This document shows positions 1-12,185 of a stretch of 64,000 nt of DNA, piece after piece (positions within the stretch are counted from its first letter, which is position 1; each line of letters starts with the position of its first letter). The stretch lies in contig JAYXKI010000003.1 in assembly GCA_037892935.1 (NCBI GenBank), forward strand, positions 1,302,001 through 1,366,000. The letters run 5' to 3'. The translations under genes were made by a program, and so were the position numbers. The notes under the pieces were generated by a model that saw only the letters and a list, made by a program, of their open reading frames with translations, was not told where the DNA came from and ran no database searches. This DNA is from Phlebopus portentosus. Its lineage: Eukaryota > Basidiomycota > Agaricomycetes > Boletales > Boletinellaceae.

Positions 1-525
1 GAATGAGGTAAGCGTATCTCGTGAGTATGAGTTTCAGCCGGACTAATGTGGTATTTAGTTTGAGTGCTCTATCAATGAAGGCTCCTCGAAGTGCAGTTCC
101 AGACATGGCGTTGGCTACGAGTAAGTGCTGAGATCTGGATGGTGTCTTGTAACCTTCTGTCCTACATACCTTACTTTGCAGTGGGAAGCGCAGTACTTCT
201 CGTCTTTGGAACTCAGCGTGATATCCTGCGCACATGGATGTTCTGGAAACGCAATAGACAAGATGACCGTGGAGCTCGCCAGCCAACAGCATCGCCTCTC
301 AACAGAACTGATTCACCTTCTTCAAGTTCGGAGCATTCCATCAAGCAGGCCTGCTCTTCCACGGATAGCGGAAAAGACGATGGCACGCATGAGATTGAGC
401 ATCAACAGAACCAGAATGGTCAGTTTTCGGGACACAAACTCAAGGGCCGGCTGAGAACTCAGGATATTTCGCAACCAGTTTTGAGGGAGGATCTGACATT
501 TACAGTCTTCGGACGAGCAATCTAA
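1..525 (+). CDS. Probable STE3-like pheromone receptor, C-terminal part (5' end outside window)
   Basis: Only the 3' end is present. I read exon pieces up to about 7, 59-120 and 182-525, separated by short introns with GTAAGC/GTAAGT donors and TTTAG/TTGCAG acceptors. The last exon gives a hydrophobic stretch ending GSAVLLVFGTQRD, then RTWMFWKRNRQ and a Ser/Gln-rich hydrophilic tail to the TAA near 525. A final membrane helix, an FGT/D-type boundary, a basic Trp-rich juxtamembrane segment and a polar cytoplasmic tail are what STE3-type seven-helix receptors of basidiomycetes show at TM7 and the C-terminus. These receptors bind lipopeptide pheromones at the plasma membrane and signal through a G protein. 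The frame of the 59-120 exon is not certain, and six helices lie outside the window. Another multi-span protein cannot be excluded. Confidence 0.45.
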
Positions 526-764
526 ACGAAACAGGGTGGAGATGTATTGTAATCTCAGAAATCACAAAGTGTTGTTTCACTGCTTACTCGCGGTATTTGT
601 CTTTGCATAGTAAAGAATGGGAATTTATTTTGCCGCAGTCAGTACTTGCCGTGATTTACCGCACAAAATGAGTTAAATGATCGGCATAGATTATGTCATA
701 CAGGACGATTTTCGTCGCGTACTTTCACTTTCCTCAACCGTTTCTTCACCGACTCTTACTCGGC

Positions 765-1616
765 ATGGCGGTGAGCGCGTTCAAGCTTTTTCATTACGAA
801 CAATGTCAATCTGACGCGTCACTACTTTTTTCTCCGCCAGCTACGAACGGCAGCGAGCTTGCGATTACTTTCAAGGCGAAGAATTTCAAGCTGGTAAGAG
901 CGAGTCTGTAATTCCTGGTACCTGTTGTCCTGACCGTTCTTCAGTGTCCTGTCTTCTCATCTCACGCAACGAAACCTTGCAACCGCCGCTCCATCTGCCA
1001 GCTCCTCAGAGGCTCCTTCTCCGCCTCCTTCCAAATCTTCTGGCCCGGAGATTTCAAAAATCGTAGATGACATTTCGGGCTTGACGTTGCTGCAGGCGGC
1101 GGACTTGGTGTCTCTACTAAAGGTACAACTATCATTTATTGGCGCCAAAGTAGCGTTAAATAATGTTGCTAACTCATTGCTTTATTTAGTCGAGGCTAAA
1201 TATCCAAGAAATTGCTATGCCTACTGCAGCTGCATCGGCCGCACCAGCTGCTGCGACAGAGGAAGCTCCTGCTGAGGTATGAACATCCTTTTTAAACTGT
1301 GCACTTGTATGTTTATCTGCGTACAACAGGAAAAACCAAAGGAGAAGACCGTATTCAACGTCAAACTCGAGTCATTCGACGCCTCTGCAAAGCCGAAGGT
1401 TATTCGGGAAGTAAAGGCGATGAATCCCACTCTCACACTTGTTGCTGTAGGTCTTTCGCAAGACTAACTTTACCTTGACTAACTAAAACCACCCTCTAGG
1501 CGAAATCTTTTGTAGAGTCATTACCGAAAGTCTTGAAGGAGAACCTGCCGAAGGAAGAAGCTGAAAAGCTGAAGAAGACTTTCGAGGCTTTGGGAGGGGT
1601 TGTTTCATTAGATTAG
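765..1616 (+). CDS. MRPL12: Mitochondrial large-subunit ribosomal protein bL12m (L7/L12 family)
   Basis: I read six exons (765-770, 841-893, 945-1122, 1190-1276, 1330-1446, 1500-1616) that join in frame to 185 residues. The N-terminus (MALRTAASLRLLSRRR...) is Arg/Ser-rich and acid-free, typical of a mitochondrial presequence. It is followed by the N-terminal dimerisation region (DDISGLTLLQAADLVSLLK), an Ala/Pro/Glu hinge, and the globular L7/L12 C-terminal domain (KTVFNVKLESFDASAK, KVIREVK, AKSFVESLPK, EALGGVVSLD). L12 forms the flexible stalk of the mitoribosome that recruits translation GTPases. The first coding exon is only ATGGCG. An upstream in-frame open stretch from 693 is not used in this model because the 765 start yields the presequence. 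The gene is convergent with NOT3, with about 240 bp between the stop codons. Confidence 0.9.
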
Positions 1617-1693
1617 AATAATCTTTGTCCATAACTTTCTTAATGTCACAACGGAACAGATGTTCTTGCTTAAAGAGCGCCTAATGCGAGCGA

Positions 1694-1735
1694 AAAAAAA
1701 AAAAAAAGCGGTAGCATTGTCCGCACAAAAAAAAA
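1694..1735. repeat. Poly(A) tracts in a convergent 3' intergenic region
   Basis: Two homopolymer A runs, of about 15 and 9 bases, lie between the stop codons of MRPL12 (plus) and NOT3 (minus). They probably sit in overlapping 3' UTRs, where A-rich and T-rich DNA often accompanies polyadenylation. Beyond position, nothing shows a function. Confidence 0.5.
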
Positions 1736-1855
1736 GAGGACAGAGGATGGCTTTGTTCATACATGGATGCAGAATGGAAATACTAATGGAAAGTTGATAA
1801 AGAGTACGAAATGTATACTCCAGTCTCAGTCGAGCGAAGGAATGCCGCTGGCTGT

Positions 1856-4748
1856 TCAATCCTCAGAGAGGTATCTGTATTCAAATCGAAAATCGCTCTT
1901 CTTCCTTTGGCACCATGAGCCTTCCCAGTCGAAGTAGACGTATACGCCTTGTTCGTACTCGTCGGTGATTGCTTGCGGCTCAGAATGCCGTTGAAACCAC
2001 GTTAAATACTTGACATGGAATCTCCATGATTGACGTTTCAGCTCCTTTGCGGCCAGATACCTGAGCGACGCCAGAGAAGGGTTAGTAATAGCTCAATCAA
2101 CGTCAAGCATAACGCACTGTTGGTATGTCCCAGGGAGATAGTAGAAGACATAGAACAGTGTCTCGATGTCCAGATTCTGGAACAATGTCGGTGAGCTGAG
2201 TATAGGATGAGGATTCTGAGGATAATAATGCGGTGTCGGGAACGGATTCTTGGGAACGTAGTACTTTGGCCTAAGCTACATTAAACTTGAATTCCCATCA
2301 TAAATCAGAAGGATGACATACTTTTCCGTGTCCATAGGTTGAGGCATGCTGTGATAACTTCCGTCAAGTAGCTTATGCACCTGATCTAAGTTATTCATGC
2401 GATGCGTCGCTGCAATACCACGATCAAGCAACTGACTATGCTCGGAAAACGAAATGCAATCACCTTTCTGCTTCACATTCTCAAAGGAAGACACCAAATC
2501 AGACAATGACCCGGGAAATGCAGAAGTTCCACGATGCTGTTGTTGACCTTGTTGTGCTCCAAACACTTGTTGCTGCTGAACCGACGGAGACACAGAAGCA
2601 ATGCGTTGAGGAGGCACTGAAACAGCTGTTGCGGATAATCCTTGTGGTGGCTGGTCAACCTTCAAGCCTGGAAGATATACGGGTGTCTGTGAAGGCGGTA
2701 ACGGGGATGCGCTAGCTGTCGAAGGTGCCGGCTTGTTAAACTGCTGTAACTGCTGAGGTAATGGCGAAGCCAAAGGTGGCTGTTGCTGGGATGCAGGAGC
2801 AGCGAGTGTCTGAGGCTCCGATGGAGCAGTTAGTTGAGTTGTAGTCGTGGCTTGTCCCTCACTTGGCGCACCGGGCTGCTGCTGAGGAACTATCAGAATC
2901 GAGAATAAGAAATAAGATTAACTTTCTCGCCTCTGGTAATGTTGAGGTAACCTGTTTCGGCGAGTGCGTCGGAACTATAAATGTAAAAAAATTAGTCCCG
3001 CAATAGGTTGAGTCCAACTTTTCTGACCTGTTATTGGCTCATTCTGCTGTGGTGAAGCAGTCTGTGGAGATGTAGTTCGAGGGATAGCCGGAGAGGGCAC
3101 AGCTTCTGAAACGACGGGTGACTGAGCTGAAGAATGGGTAGAACTCTCCGGCGCCAGACCGGATACAGAGGCAGACGACATCATTGGACTTGGGCCGGAT
3201 ACTGATGTTTGCGTCAAACTGGGAGAAGATACTGCAGTGTCATGTAGATTTTGCTGCGCTGCAGTGGACGCTGATGCTACAGATTGCGGACCATTACTTG
3301 ATGTACCTGAAGATGAAGTATTCGCAGTAGTACCCGTACTCTGCCCTGGTGTGGAAGTAGATGACGTTCCAGCAACGGCAGCTGCAGCTGCTGTTGCATA
3401 TCGTACCGGTAATGGTGCTGGTCGAGAAGGTATCCCATTTTTCAAGACGCTGGACATGGGATGAGAAGAAGCTGATATTGGAGGAGGCGGCTTCGGTGCT
3501 AACACTTCCATTCAGTACAGAAGGATGGATAAAATCATACATAAATTCACCGTCCGTCATTGAAGATTCTATGAGTCAAACCAATCAGCATGCTTCTCTA
3601 ACCATGTTGACGAGAATAATAACTGACTTCGGATGTTCATAGCAACTCCAGCTCTTCTTTGTGTAGGACTGTGTTCTTGTTTGAGATTTGACGGCGATTC
3701 ATCTTCTGCTTTCTTCGACGGAGTTCGAGGAGGAATGTCTACGAAATCAAGCCAGATAAATATGTGAATACTGAAATGACCAGAAGTAGACAATACCTTC
3801 GCTCTCGTCTTCTGATACACCGTCGCTGTCTGCATCGTCTGCAACTAACCCGAACTTCTCTTCCTCTTCATCCAGATTAAGTTCGTCGTATATCCCCTCG
3901 TCCTCGTCAAAGTCATCTTCCTATAATCAAATGAGTCTCGGTAAAGAAAAATCAAGACATAAACAAACCGTATTGCTTTCTACGAAATATGTGACATCGT
4001 CCTTCAGCGAAATGACCTTCTCGACAGGTAAAGAACCATTGTCCAATAACCGTAAGACAATCTCCAGTCGACTAATATGCCATTTTCGACGTTCGTTGAG
4101 ATGTTCCAAGGTATCCAGTCGGCTATTCTGGACGCCCGATTTCTTCTTCTTAGCGCCGCCTTGCAGGGTTTCGATTTCTGCCTCGGCTTGCTCGACTTGT
4201 AAGAGAAGTTCGTCGATCTTTGTCTGTATCCACTGTGTTACTTCGAGCTTCTCCTGTGCCTTAGGATCTAGCTTGGACGCCTGGATGAGACCCTCCTTTG
4301 AAAACGCCTTGGTCTTCATTTCCTTCTCGCATGCCTTGAACCTCTCCATTTGCTGTAAATATGCGCGAAACCATGCACCCCTTAGTAAATCGATAGAGAG
4401 CTTCTCACAGAAGCATGACGAAAATGTGCATACCGTCTCAATGAGCTTCCTGTTCTCGAGCAATTGGGACTTGTCCTTGATGTCGTTACTGGCGACCCAA
4501 GTCTTGATCTGGTCTCTGAGACGCTGGAGCTTCTTTATCTGCGTTTTCAAGTCTGCCTCCAGTTTCTCCTTCTGGGTAAGATTTGTTGTAGCATCCATTT
4601 TCTTATAAGTGTTGTCGAATGCCTCAACGCCTTCGGCGACCCTCTTGAGGACTCGGTCAATTTCAGCTGTAGGAGGCCAAGGTCAACGGATGGATCGAAG
4701 ACAAGAAGTCACGACGAGCCACCGACCTTGTAATTTACGCGCTGCCAT
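1856..4748 (-). CDS. NOT3: CCR4-NOT complex subunit NOT3/NOT5
   Basis: The first coding exon is 22 nt (MAARKLQ), spliced to [17 protein letters not shown]. The N-terminal Not3 domain is a long coiled-coil region ([35 protein letters not shown]), followed by an acidic stretch ([17 protein letters not shown]). A long Ser/Pro/Gln-rich linker of low complexity comes next. The C-terminal NOT box is present: [37 protein letters not shown] sequence, [15 protein letters not shown] and the last residues FEYRYLSED before TGA at 1856. NOT3 is a scaffold of the CCR4-NOT deadenylase, which controls mRNA decay and transcription in nucleus and cytoplasm. The 5' end is divergent from BEM1 across about 375 bp. 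The order coiled coil, linker, NOT box excludes NOT2, which lacks the N-terminal domain. Confidence 0.95.
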
Positions 4749-5122
4749 GGCGGATGCAGCTCGCGAGGGAGGACAACAATAATAATAATAGAGGAGGACG
4801 TTCGGAGGTCACTATGCCTTGGCCTGGCGATGGGAAGAACGAACTCAATTTGGCGAACGAGAGCGTGACGCGGACACGGAGAGAATAAATTATAAAATAA
4901 CTTCGAGTTACATTATATAATAAAATAAGTAAAATGGCTGCAGGTGACTTGTCACATCACAGCTGCGGCCGGGAAGAAGCCGGTCGTGAACCGCGATAAT
5001 AGCTCTCACTCATACATAGTGGTAGTTCTGTCCATTCCCGCCTTCGTCTCCCTTCTCCTCGACGTTCACGATCCCTTCACGACCTCAGCTCTCTTTCTTT
5101 TAGCCGTTTATATTCTCTATCC
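4749..5122. promoter_or_regulatory. Divergent NOT3/BEM1 intergenic region
   Basis: This 374 bp region lies between two outward-facing start codons. It contains a short AAT trinucleotide run (about 4777-4790), an AT-rich block with TATAAAATAA-type sequence (about 4886-4926) and a pyrimidine-rich leader before the BEM1 ATG. It probably carries both promoters. No gene was seen. Confidence 0.5.
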
Positions 5123-7398
5123 ATGGACTTTCTTCGCAGATCTATTCACAGCGGCAAGGACCACACTCACATGCCCCACATTTCCACGCCGATCCCTGCC
5201 GTGTCAAGACCGACGCCCGCCATACAGCCGCCAAAGAAAGTCATTCGTGCCCTTGATGATCACAGACCGCAGGCGCCTCATGAGCTAAGCTTCCAGAAAG
5301 GCGACTTTTTCTACGTCACAAACGAGATTGACCAAGGTCCTGGCTGGTACGAGGCAAACAACCCTATGACCGGCGCCCGAGGGCTTGTGCCCAGATCCAA
5401 GTTTGAAGTTTTCAACAAATCTAACGCTGCGTGAGTATTGCCGGGCTTTTTATTAGATTCATTCGTCTTCAGTTGTCTGCCATTTTCCGGAGTATTCCTC
5501 AGTCGAAGTCGCACGAAGGAGGGAACGGGGGACTTGTCTTAGCGCTTCGCGAGGTGGCAGACTTGCTTGAAGCCATCTATCACGAGCTCAGCTTGCTCGG
5601 ACCTCTTATTTGTATTCTAGTCTCGATTTTAACGAGCCGTTGCTAACGATTCTACTATCGCCGCAGTCTCCGAATGTCGCAAGCTGCCGGTCGAGTGGTA
5701 GCAAAGCCCACTGGCATGGGATCACCCCCAGGTGGATCCAATCGTCGGCGTGCTTTCTATGCAATCGTCCAACATGATTTTGTTGCGGAGCGCGCTGATG
5801 AATTAGACGCTAAAGCTGGGGATCACATCTCCGTAGTCGCACAGTCTAATTACGAGTGGTTCGTAGCGAAACCTATCAGCCGACTCGGGAGGCCTGGTCT
5901 CATACCTGTCTCATTCGTTGCCGTCCACGATCCAACGACAGGTAGAGTAATGCCGGAAGAAGAGGTGAAGTTGCTTATGGAGCGCAATGACATACCCGGC
6001 GTAGAGGAGTGGAAGAAGTCGATACTTGAATACAAGGCCACAAGCATCTCACTTGGTACTCTTGACGACGACATATCTCGCGGAGCAGTCGAAAACAGCC
6101 CATACATGCGTTCTCCTTCTCAAGAAATTCTTCGCACTAATACGATCCCTGAACAAGATCCAGAACCCCAGAGGACGAAAACACCTTCACCTACCCTCCC
6201 ACCCGGAATCATGCTATCAGGTGAAGTGCTATCGTGGCATTTTGAGATGGATGAGTATTGGTTCCGCATCCACGCTCTCTTTCAACCTGACGGTGATCCG
6301 GGCTCTGATTACCTGCCTCCGGCGAAGCAACTTGTTTTATTCAGAGTGTACAACGACTTTTACGATTTCCAAGTTAACTTATTAGACGCATTTCCTATGG
6401 AAGCTGGGCGGATCCCTCCAGGCAATGGCCGAGAACCGAAACGAATATTGCCTTTCATGCCTGGCCCTTGCCAGCATGTAGACGATAAGGTGACTCAACT
6501 CCGCAAGGACGAGCTCGACCAGTATCTGAGTCAGCTATGTGCCCTTTGGGAGATTGGCGGGGAACACATTTTACGTCACCGACTGGTGTTAGACTTCTTC
6601 GCACCTCGGGCAGGGGATATCGAGGAGGAAGTGGACCCAGCCTACAGAATATTGGAGGAACGCGCGGCTGCTCGACCATATGCCCCGCAACGAGGCGATG
6701 TAGAACAAATGAGTAATTCTTTCTCACGGCTGCAAGTGCAAGAGTCCGGGAATCGATATAGCGATGGTTCATATTATGACGATCGCGAGTATGCAGGCTC
6801 TTCAAAAAACGTGAACGGCGTTACGGGGGGCGACCGGTCTAACGCGGCTTCTCCGACATCTGAACGTTCGCGATACCGTCCAGTCGACTACCAGGAAACG
6901 CCATATTCTCAACCTCAACCGTCCTATCAGACTAATCACAAATACACGGACTCAACCGTTTCACCACTCTCTCGACCGCGTAACGACTATGAGCAGGCGG
7001 CTATCGCTAACGAGCCGAGAAAGGCGGAGGACGATAGCCCTCATTCCTATTCCTCACAACCTCTCAGTGCGACACCCAGTACCAACTCAAATAAGAGCCG
7101 CGCTCGTTCAGGCTCAAATGCTCTGAATAGTCCACCCATTTCAGCGAATAATCCCAATACGGCTTTCATCAAAATCAAAATCTTTGACCGCCTCACGCAG
7201 GACCTAATAGCTATCCGCGTTAGTCCCCGCGTGACTCATGAACAACTCATGGATAAAGTCCGCCTGCGACTCGGCGACGATGTACAACATCTTGCGTACC
7301 GCAACAGTATCAGTAACACCTTTGTTGGGCTTAATGATGATCAATCTCTGAAGGAATGGTTGGAGGGAACGGATAAACATACCCTGTACGCGGATTGA
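5123..7398 (+). CDS. BEM1: Bem1/Scd2-type polarity scaffold (SH3-SH3-PX-PB1)
   Basis: Two exons (5123-5430 and 5667-7398) join in frame to 679 residues. The domain order is diagnostic. SH3-1 spans about residues 37-98 (VIRALDDH, ELSFQKGDFFYV, GWYEANNP, GLVPRSKFEVF). SH3-2 spans about 130-190 (FYAIVQHDF, DELDAKAGDHISV, GLIPVSFVAV). A PX domain follows (about 285-415: YWFRIHALF, LFRVYNDFYDFQVNLLDAFP). After a Ser/Tyr-rich linker, a C-terminal PB1 domain occupies about 598-679 (FIKIKIFDRLTQDLIAIRV). Bem1/Scd2 brings together active Cdc42, its GEF (Cdc24/Scd1, through PB1) and PAK kinase at sites of polar growth and in the pheromone response. The intron at 5431-5666 is unusually long for this window (236 nt). 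A RasGEF gene follows, facing it. Confidence 0.95.
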
Positions 7399-7949
7399 TG
7401 GAATATTCTATAAAGTGTATAGGAAATTGTAATCGACACTTGGTTTCATTCACCTGTATGCCGTTGGACAGGCGCTTATGTTTCTATTTCTATTTTCTTA
7501 TTTTTTATTTGTTATCGTGTTGTTTTTGTATCCTTGCCAATTGGCTTTAGTTCACATCTCTTGAGTTTATCTCACCCAATATGATCTGATAAACTCGAGT
7601 ATTTGGTTATAAAACGAACATTCCCGACTCGATTCCAAATTCAAAGCGAAGCATTTGAAAGCATACAAGTGTTCATTGAGCAGAGAAACTTTGGTTCATC
7701 CAATCCATGAATGCGCTGCTGGTAGGTATACATCGTATGTAAGCGTCATAAGCTCTATGTTCACTAAGAAAGAGAATGCTATCTACACGTCAGAGAAATA
7801 AATGGAAACATGCGTAATACCATCTTGGGCGTAAGCGTAAATAAGAGAATAATTGAAAAAAAGTGTATCGGTCGGAACGACTGATGCAGTGCTTGACTTG
7901 ACTGCTTACCGACTAGCCTCAGGAATGCGGTGATGAAATATCTACCACT
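7399..7949. other. Convergent BEM1/RasGEF 3' intergenic region
   Basis: About 550 bp between two stop codons on opposite strands. It is AT-rich with T-runs near 7485-7530, consistent with two 3' UTRs and polyadenylation sites. I see no ORF with coding character and no RNA gene. Confidence 0.5.
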
Positions 7950-10900
7950 TCAAGACCAGAAAAACAGGCGTTTGATCACACCCTGATCTCGCTGGTGACT
8001 AGCGTGCTCCAGGATCTGTGGAATTGGAGGCGCATACACGTTTCCGTCATCATCAGGGGGTGGACCCAAACGCTCTTGTTGCACCTGCACGAAAGTGGCA
8101 GAACAGACAGGCTTTGCTAAGTGACTGATGCAGAACGCTATATTTCCACTCACGTCGTAATCCATTAAAGGTACATCGAAGAGCAGCATGATTTGCGGGT
8201 TTTCGGTTAGGTCGTACCCGTTAGGCCCGCGACACTGATCTTGAAGCTCAGTTGTCGTGCCAACGAACTTGCCAATCATGTTGAACTTCGCCCAATGGAC
8301 CTTCGAAGGATCGTCATGTTTGAAATCCGGATTGCCCTCGTGCGCCCGCCGAAGATCAGACGTATGGACTTCCCTGCATAGAGTTTCGTCAGTCATACAG
8401 TCACAAAATTTTGATTAAACAACACCGACAGGCACGGAATACATGGACCTTTCGTATTCCGTAAAGCTAGCCGATATGATTGATGTGCTCCAGCAGTCCG
8501 CATCAGGATATCAGAGCTTAGATACTTCTTATGTAAGTCTATCTTCGTCTTGAAGATCTCCATGACTTCATCGCTCGGATATGTCGACTGGGTAATGGCC
8601 GTAATGATGGCCCGCAAACCGGAATAATTGTTCAAGTTACGCAACTTCACGGCCACTTCGGCGAGCTTTTCGATGACCCGCGCTCGTGCTTTGGGCTTGG
8701 TCTTGTCATAGCAAAGAATTAACGACGCCGCCCTGCATGGATATCGGTGATGTGAGATCTCGAGATAAATAATCCAAATCACACTAGGAAACGTACCAAT
8801 CGTGCAAATCGTTGTAAGAAGCGTTGAAGCGAGCTATCCGGTCAGAGTTCGGGTCCTTCTTGCCAGGCACAAGAGTATGTCGAAGCCAGTCACGGGGCTC
8901 GATTTTCATATAGAGATCCAGCTCACGTCTCGTTATTTCCTTCGCGACGTCTTCCGCTTCGAAGTGGAGTAAACTGCCTGCCGCTTTCTGAAGCCGTTGT
9001 AATGAATCTCGGACTGGGGACACGGTGCTCGCTCCGAGTGTCCGGATGCTACTGTTTTGCAAGAAGGTCTTGGCAGAGAGCGGAATGCTTGATTTTCGTT
9101 CCCGGACGGACGGACGCGAGGTGTCAGTGGTGTCTTCCACCTTCTCCGTAGGGCTGATAGCCTGAGGAGACGTCACTGGAGGTTCGTGAGTGTTGTCACT
9201 CTCGTAGTTGCTATCCGACTCGTCGCTCTCGTCGACTGTCGTCTCGGTCTTGACTGCCCATGCACTGTCCAGATCATGAAGCGTGTGTGAAGATTCGAGG
9301 AAAGGGAGGAAATCTGTGCCATAGTAAAGAGTGTGCGGTTGTCGCAGAATCTGTCTGATTAGTGCATTGAAAGCACCTGCAGACCCCGAAACCGCGAAGT
9401 CGGTAGGGTAGCTCTGGATCCATTGCTCAAGAAGACTACAAATGCTAGACGAGAAATCAGTACATGTGCCTCAATTTATCAGACAATTCCGCGTACCGCA
9501 TTTGGGCAAACGCAGCAAGAGTAGGGTCCGCGGATGGTTGATTCAGCTCAAGCATCCGTTTCTGCATAGCCAAGAGAATGCGACGCGGGGTAGTAAATCG
9601 CCGATAAGTCAAGAAGAAATGCGTAATAAAAGAAGGCTCTGTCGACCAATAAGGAGCAACCTCAGCAACTTTGCAAACCAACGTACCGTCGCCGCTAATA
9701 CACAAAAACAACAGCTTCTCCAGCAGTTCATCAACAGTTGCCCACGGGGATGCGGACCTTTAAGTAAATGATGAAAGACGGATCGACGAATCGGTAGAAA
9801 ACAACAACTCACTCCTGTTTCTGATCCTTTTTGAAGGGAACAATAGGCTCTGGATCTATTTGCTGGCCAGTTTCATGCAATGATTTGACACTCTCGGTGC
9901 TTGGATTCGACGTCCGGGCAAGATCAAGAATACTTCTTGACCTGTTGAGACTTGACTCTGTATCGTTCGTTTGCTCCGGCCCTGACTGAGTAGACATCAA
10001 GTTGATGTCTCCCATTGAGCGTGCACGAGCGGGGGATGTTGGGGCAGTAGGAGATCGTGTTTGAGGGAGATTCGCTGCCCCAGGCGAAACGGGCGGGAGG
10101 ACGCTTGGGGGTATCGCAGGTGTTGCAGACACTAATGACGAGATACTGAGGGAGGACGGAGGGGCAGGGAGAGATATTTGTGAGAAATCTGTCGATGGGA
10201 CAGAGGCTGTCGCATTGTTCGGTGGATTCGTGTTTGGAGCAGATGCGCCATTTACGGCCTTCGCAGGAGGTGAGCTTCGCCGCTTGTCTGACTTAGCAGG
10301 CGCATTAAACAAAACGGGGGAACAAGGGTTCTTGTCTTCGTCAATATTCCCGGCTTATGAAGCGTCAGCTTAGGGAGAAGAGAAGACAGATGGAAGAAAA
10401 GCCCACCTCGTCTCCGCGAGACGCCTCGTAGGAGCACCCCGACGCAACGTCTTGCTTTTTCCCTTCCTGCTTCATTGCTAGATATTTCAACTATTCCCCC
10501 GTCATACTCCCGTATAACCTTGAGAGCAGCCGCCGGAGTTTTCTGGAGAGGAAGATCGGATTTGCAAGCAAGGACAATATAAGGAATCCCTTTCTTGAAG
10601 AAAACCCCTATTCAAAAGCAAAACCGTACTTTAGAATTGGCAACCGGATGTGGACGTATATGAACTAACTGATAAGCTCCTCCGTATGCATGAAAGATGA
10701 CTCATTCGATGCATCGTACAGGACAAAGGCCCCGTGGATCTCGGGTAGAAAATGAGGCCACACCTCGTCATGAAGTTGGCCATCCGGACATTCGAGTTCC
10801 TGATCGGAAATCTCAATCAAGGTCAAGTAGTAATCCCGGCCCTCGTGAGCTTGCATATACACCTTGCGAGTGATGTCTAAGAGAGGTTCGATCAGATGGA

Positions 10901-12185
10901 ATGCCGCAGAAGATAGCGAGGAAAGTAAAGGGGAAGATGTGGCAAGGCGACATACAATGCAGTATTCTGTTTCCATCGCTATCCGTTACGGGCACCGAAT
11001 GTCGGGCTGCCTCCGTTACTAGAGAGTTTTTCCACGCCCTTCGAATGAAGGCAGACTTTCCGCAACCTCGGGAGCCTATGACAGCCAGTGTCATCAGGAT
11101 AGTATCGCTCTTGTCATAAAAGCATTAGCCACATAAGTAACTATCCAAAAAAGTTTGCATCATACCGGCGGACGATCTGTGTCAACATGTAAGACCAATG
11201 GAGGTTTCGCCTTCTTGACTGACGAACCATCAGATTGCGTGCCTATGCTAAATGATCGCCCACGCCGCGCCGCTTCTAGAGGAGTAGGAGCCGAGGCCTT
11301 GGTGCGTAACTGGGGGGACCGCTCGTGAGTGGGCGATGGATGCGAAACGATAGCTGTAGTGATGTTTTTCAGTTCTGCAGGTATGGCTGCAACAAACTTT
11401 CTAGCACGAGCGTCTGGTAATTGTGATGAGATTCTCGATACGGGCATAGTCCCAGAGCGTTTCGGTGTTGATAGACGACGACGCATTTGTGATGCCTTAG
11501 TTATCACTTTGCCTCCGCCTGAATGACCCTGTTCGAACTCAGAGTCCTCATAAGGGGAGCTCTCGATCTCGTCTTCAGATTTGTTCACGCGTCCAGACTG
11601 TCGCGACTGTCGTTTGACGCGTTGTGCGAGTGTTCGCAGCGCTGGGGCGCTTAAGTTCCTAGGAGGCAAAGGGGGCGGTTGATCTGTTGACTTCCGTCCA
11701 GATGGCTGCTCTGCTTGTCTTCGCTCCGTCTTCGGATCGAAGGACTGGAGACGGGATTGACTCTTTGATTGGCCGACGGTGCGCGATGCTTCGGGCAAAG
11801 CAGCATGGACAGTAGCATCCCGTTGATGGTGCTGTTCCCTGACGAACGAATCAACAGAAAGCGATTTTGAAAGATTACGCGCTGCTGGTGACTGTATCGT
11901 CGGCGTCGGGTTGTCACTACCCGAGGAGTCAGCGGTGTTCGCGGGAGCGACCGGGGACGAACACGCTGTCGTGAAGGATTCTACAGACAGCTCAGCAGAA
12001 TTCGGCAAGGCATCGTCGCTGTTTGGAGGGTGCGCTGAGGACGGATTGCTATAAAGAACATTTAGGGAAGAGTGGAAGTTTGAGCGCGGGATGTCGAGGG
12101 GAGGAAGAGACGGGATTGAAGGAAGACGATGCTTGGCGAACGAGCTGCCGGGACGTGAGAGAGGTGGACCGGGAGACTCAGACAT
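7950..12185 (-). CDS. Ras guanine-nucleotide exchange factor with N-terminal degenerate Ras-like GTPase domain
   Basis: A long gene of several exons. Residues 1-341 (12185-11163) are Ser/Pro-rich and disordered. A Ras-like domain follows across 11135-10430: G1 GSRGCGKSAF, then YYLTLIEISDQE where DxxGQE would be, HGAFVLYDASNESSF, G4-like LACKSDLPL and G5-like EISSNEAG. A second disordered linker (10312-9809) precedes a RasGEF_N domain (EVAPYWSTEPSFITHFFLTYRRF, 9711-9457) and the catalytic RasGEF domain. The latter shows ARARVIEKLAEVAVKLRNLNNYSGLRAIITA, spoken of here only in parts: RVIEKLAEVA, LNNYSGLRAI, then GPCIPCLG-type loop, DLRRAHEGNPDF and VHWAKFNMIGKF. RasGEFs load GTP onto Ras at membranes. 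The G1 loop is complete, but G3 lacks the DxxG aspartate/glycine pattern, so GTP hydrolysis by this domain is doubtful. No SH3 is visible, so this differs from yeast Cdc25. Confidence 0.88.

Noticed and set aside
3931..4608. 225-codon open frame on the plus strand
   Set aside because: It is the antisense shadow of the NOT3 coiled-coil exon; the minus strand encodes the conserved Not3 domain.
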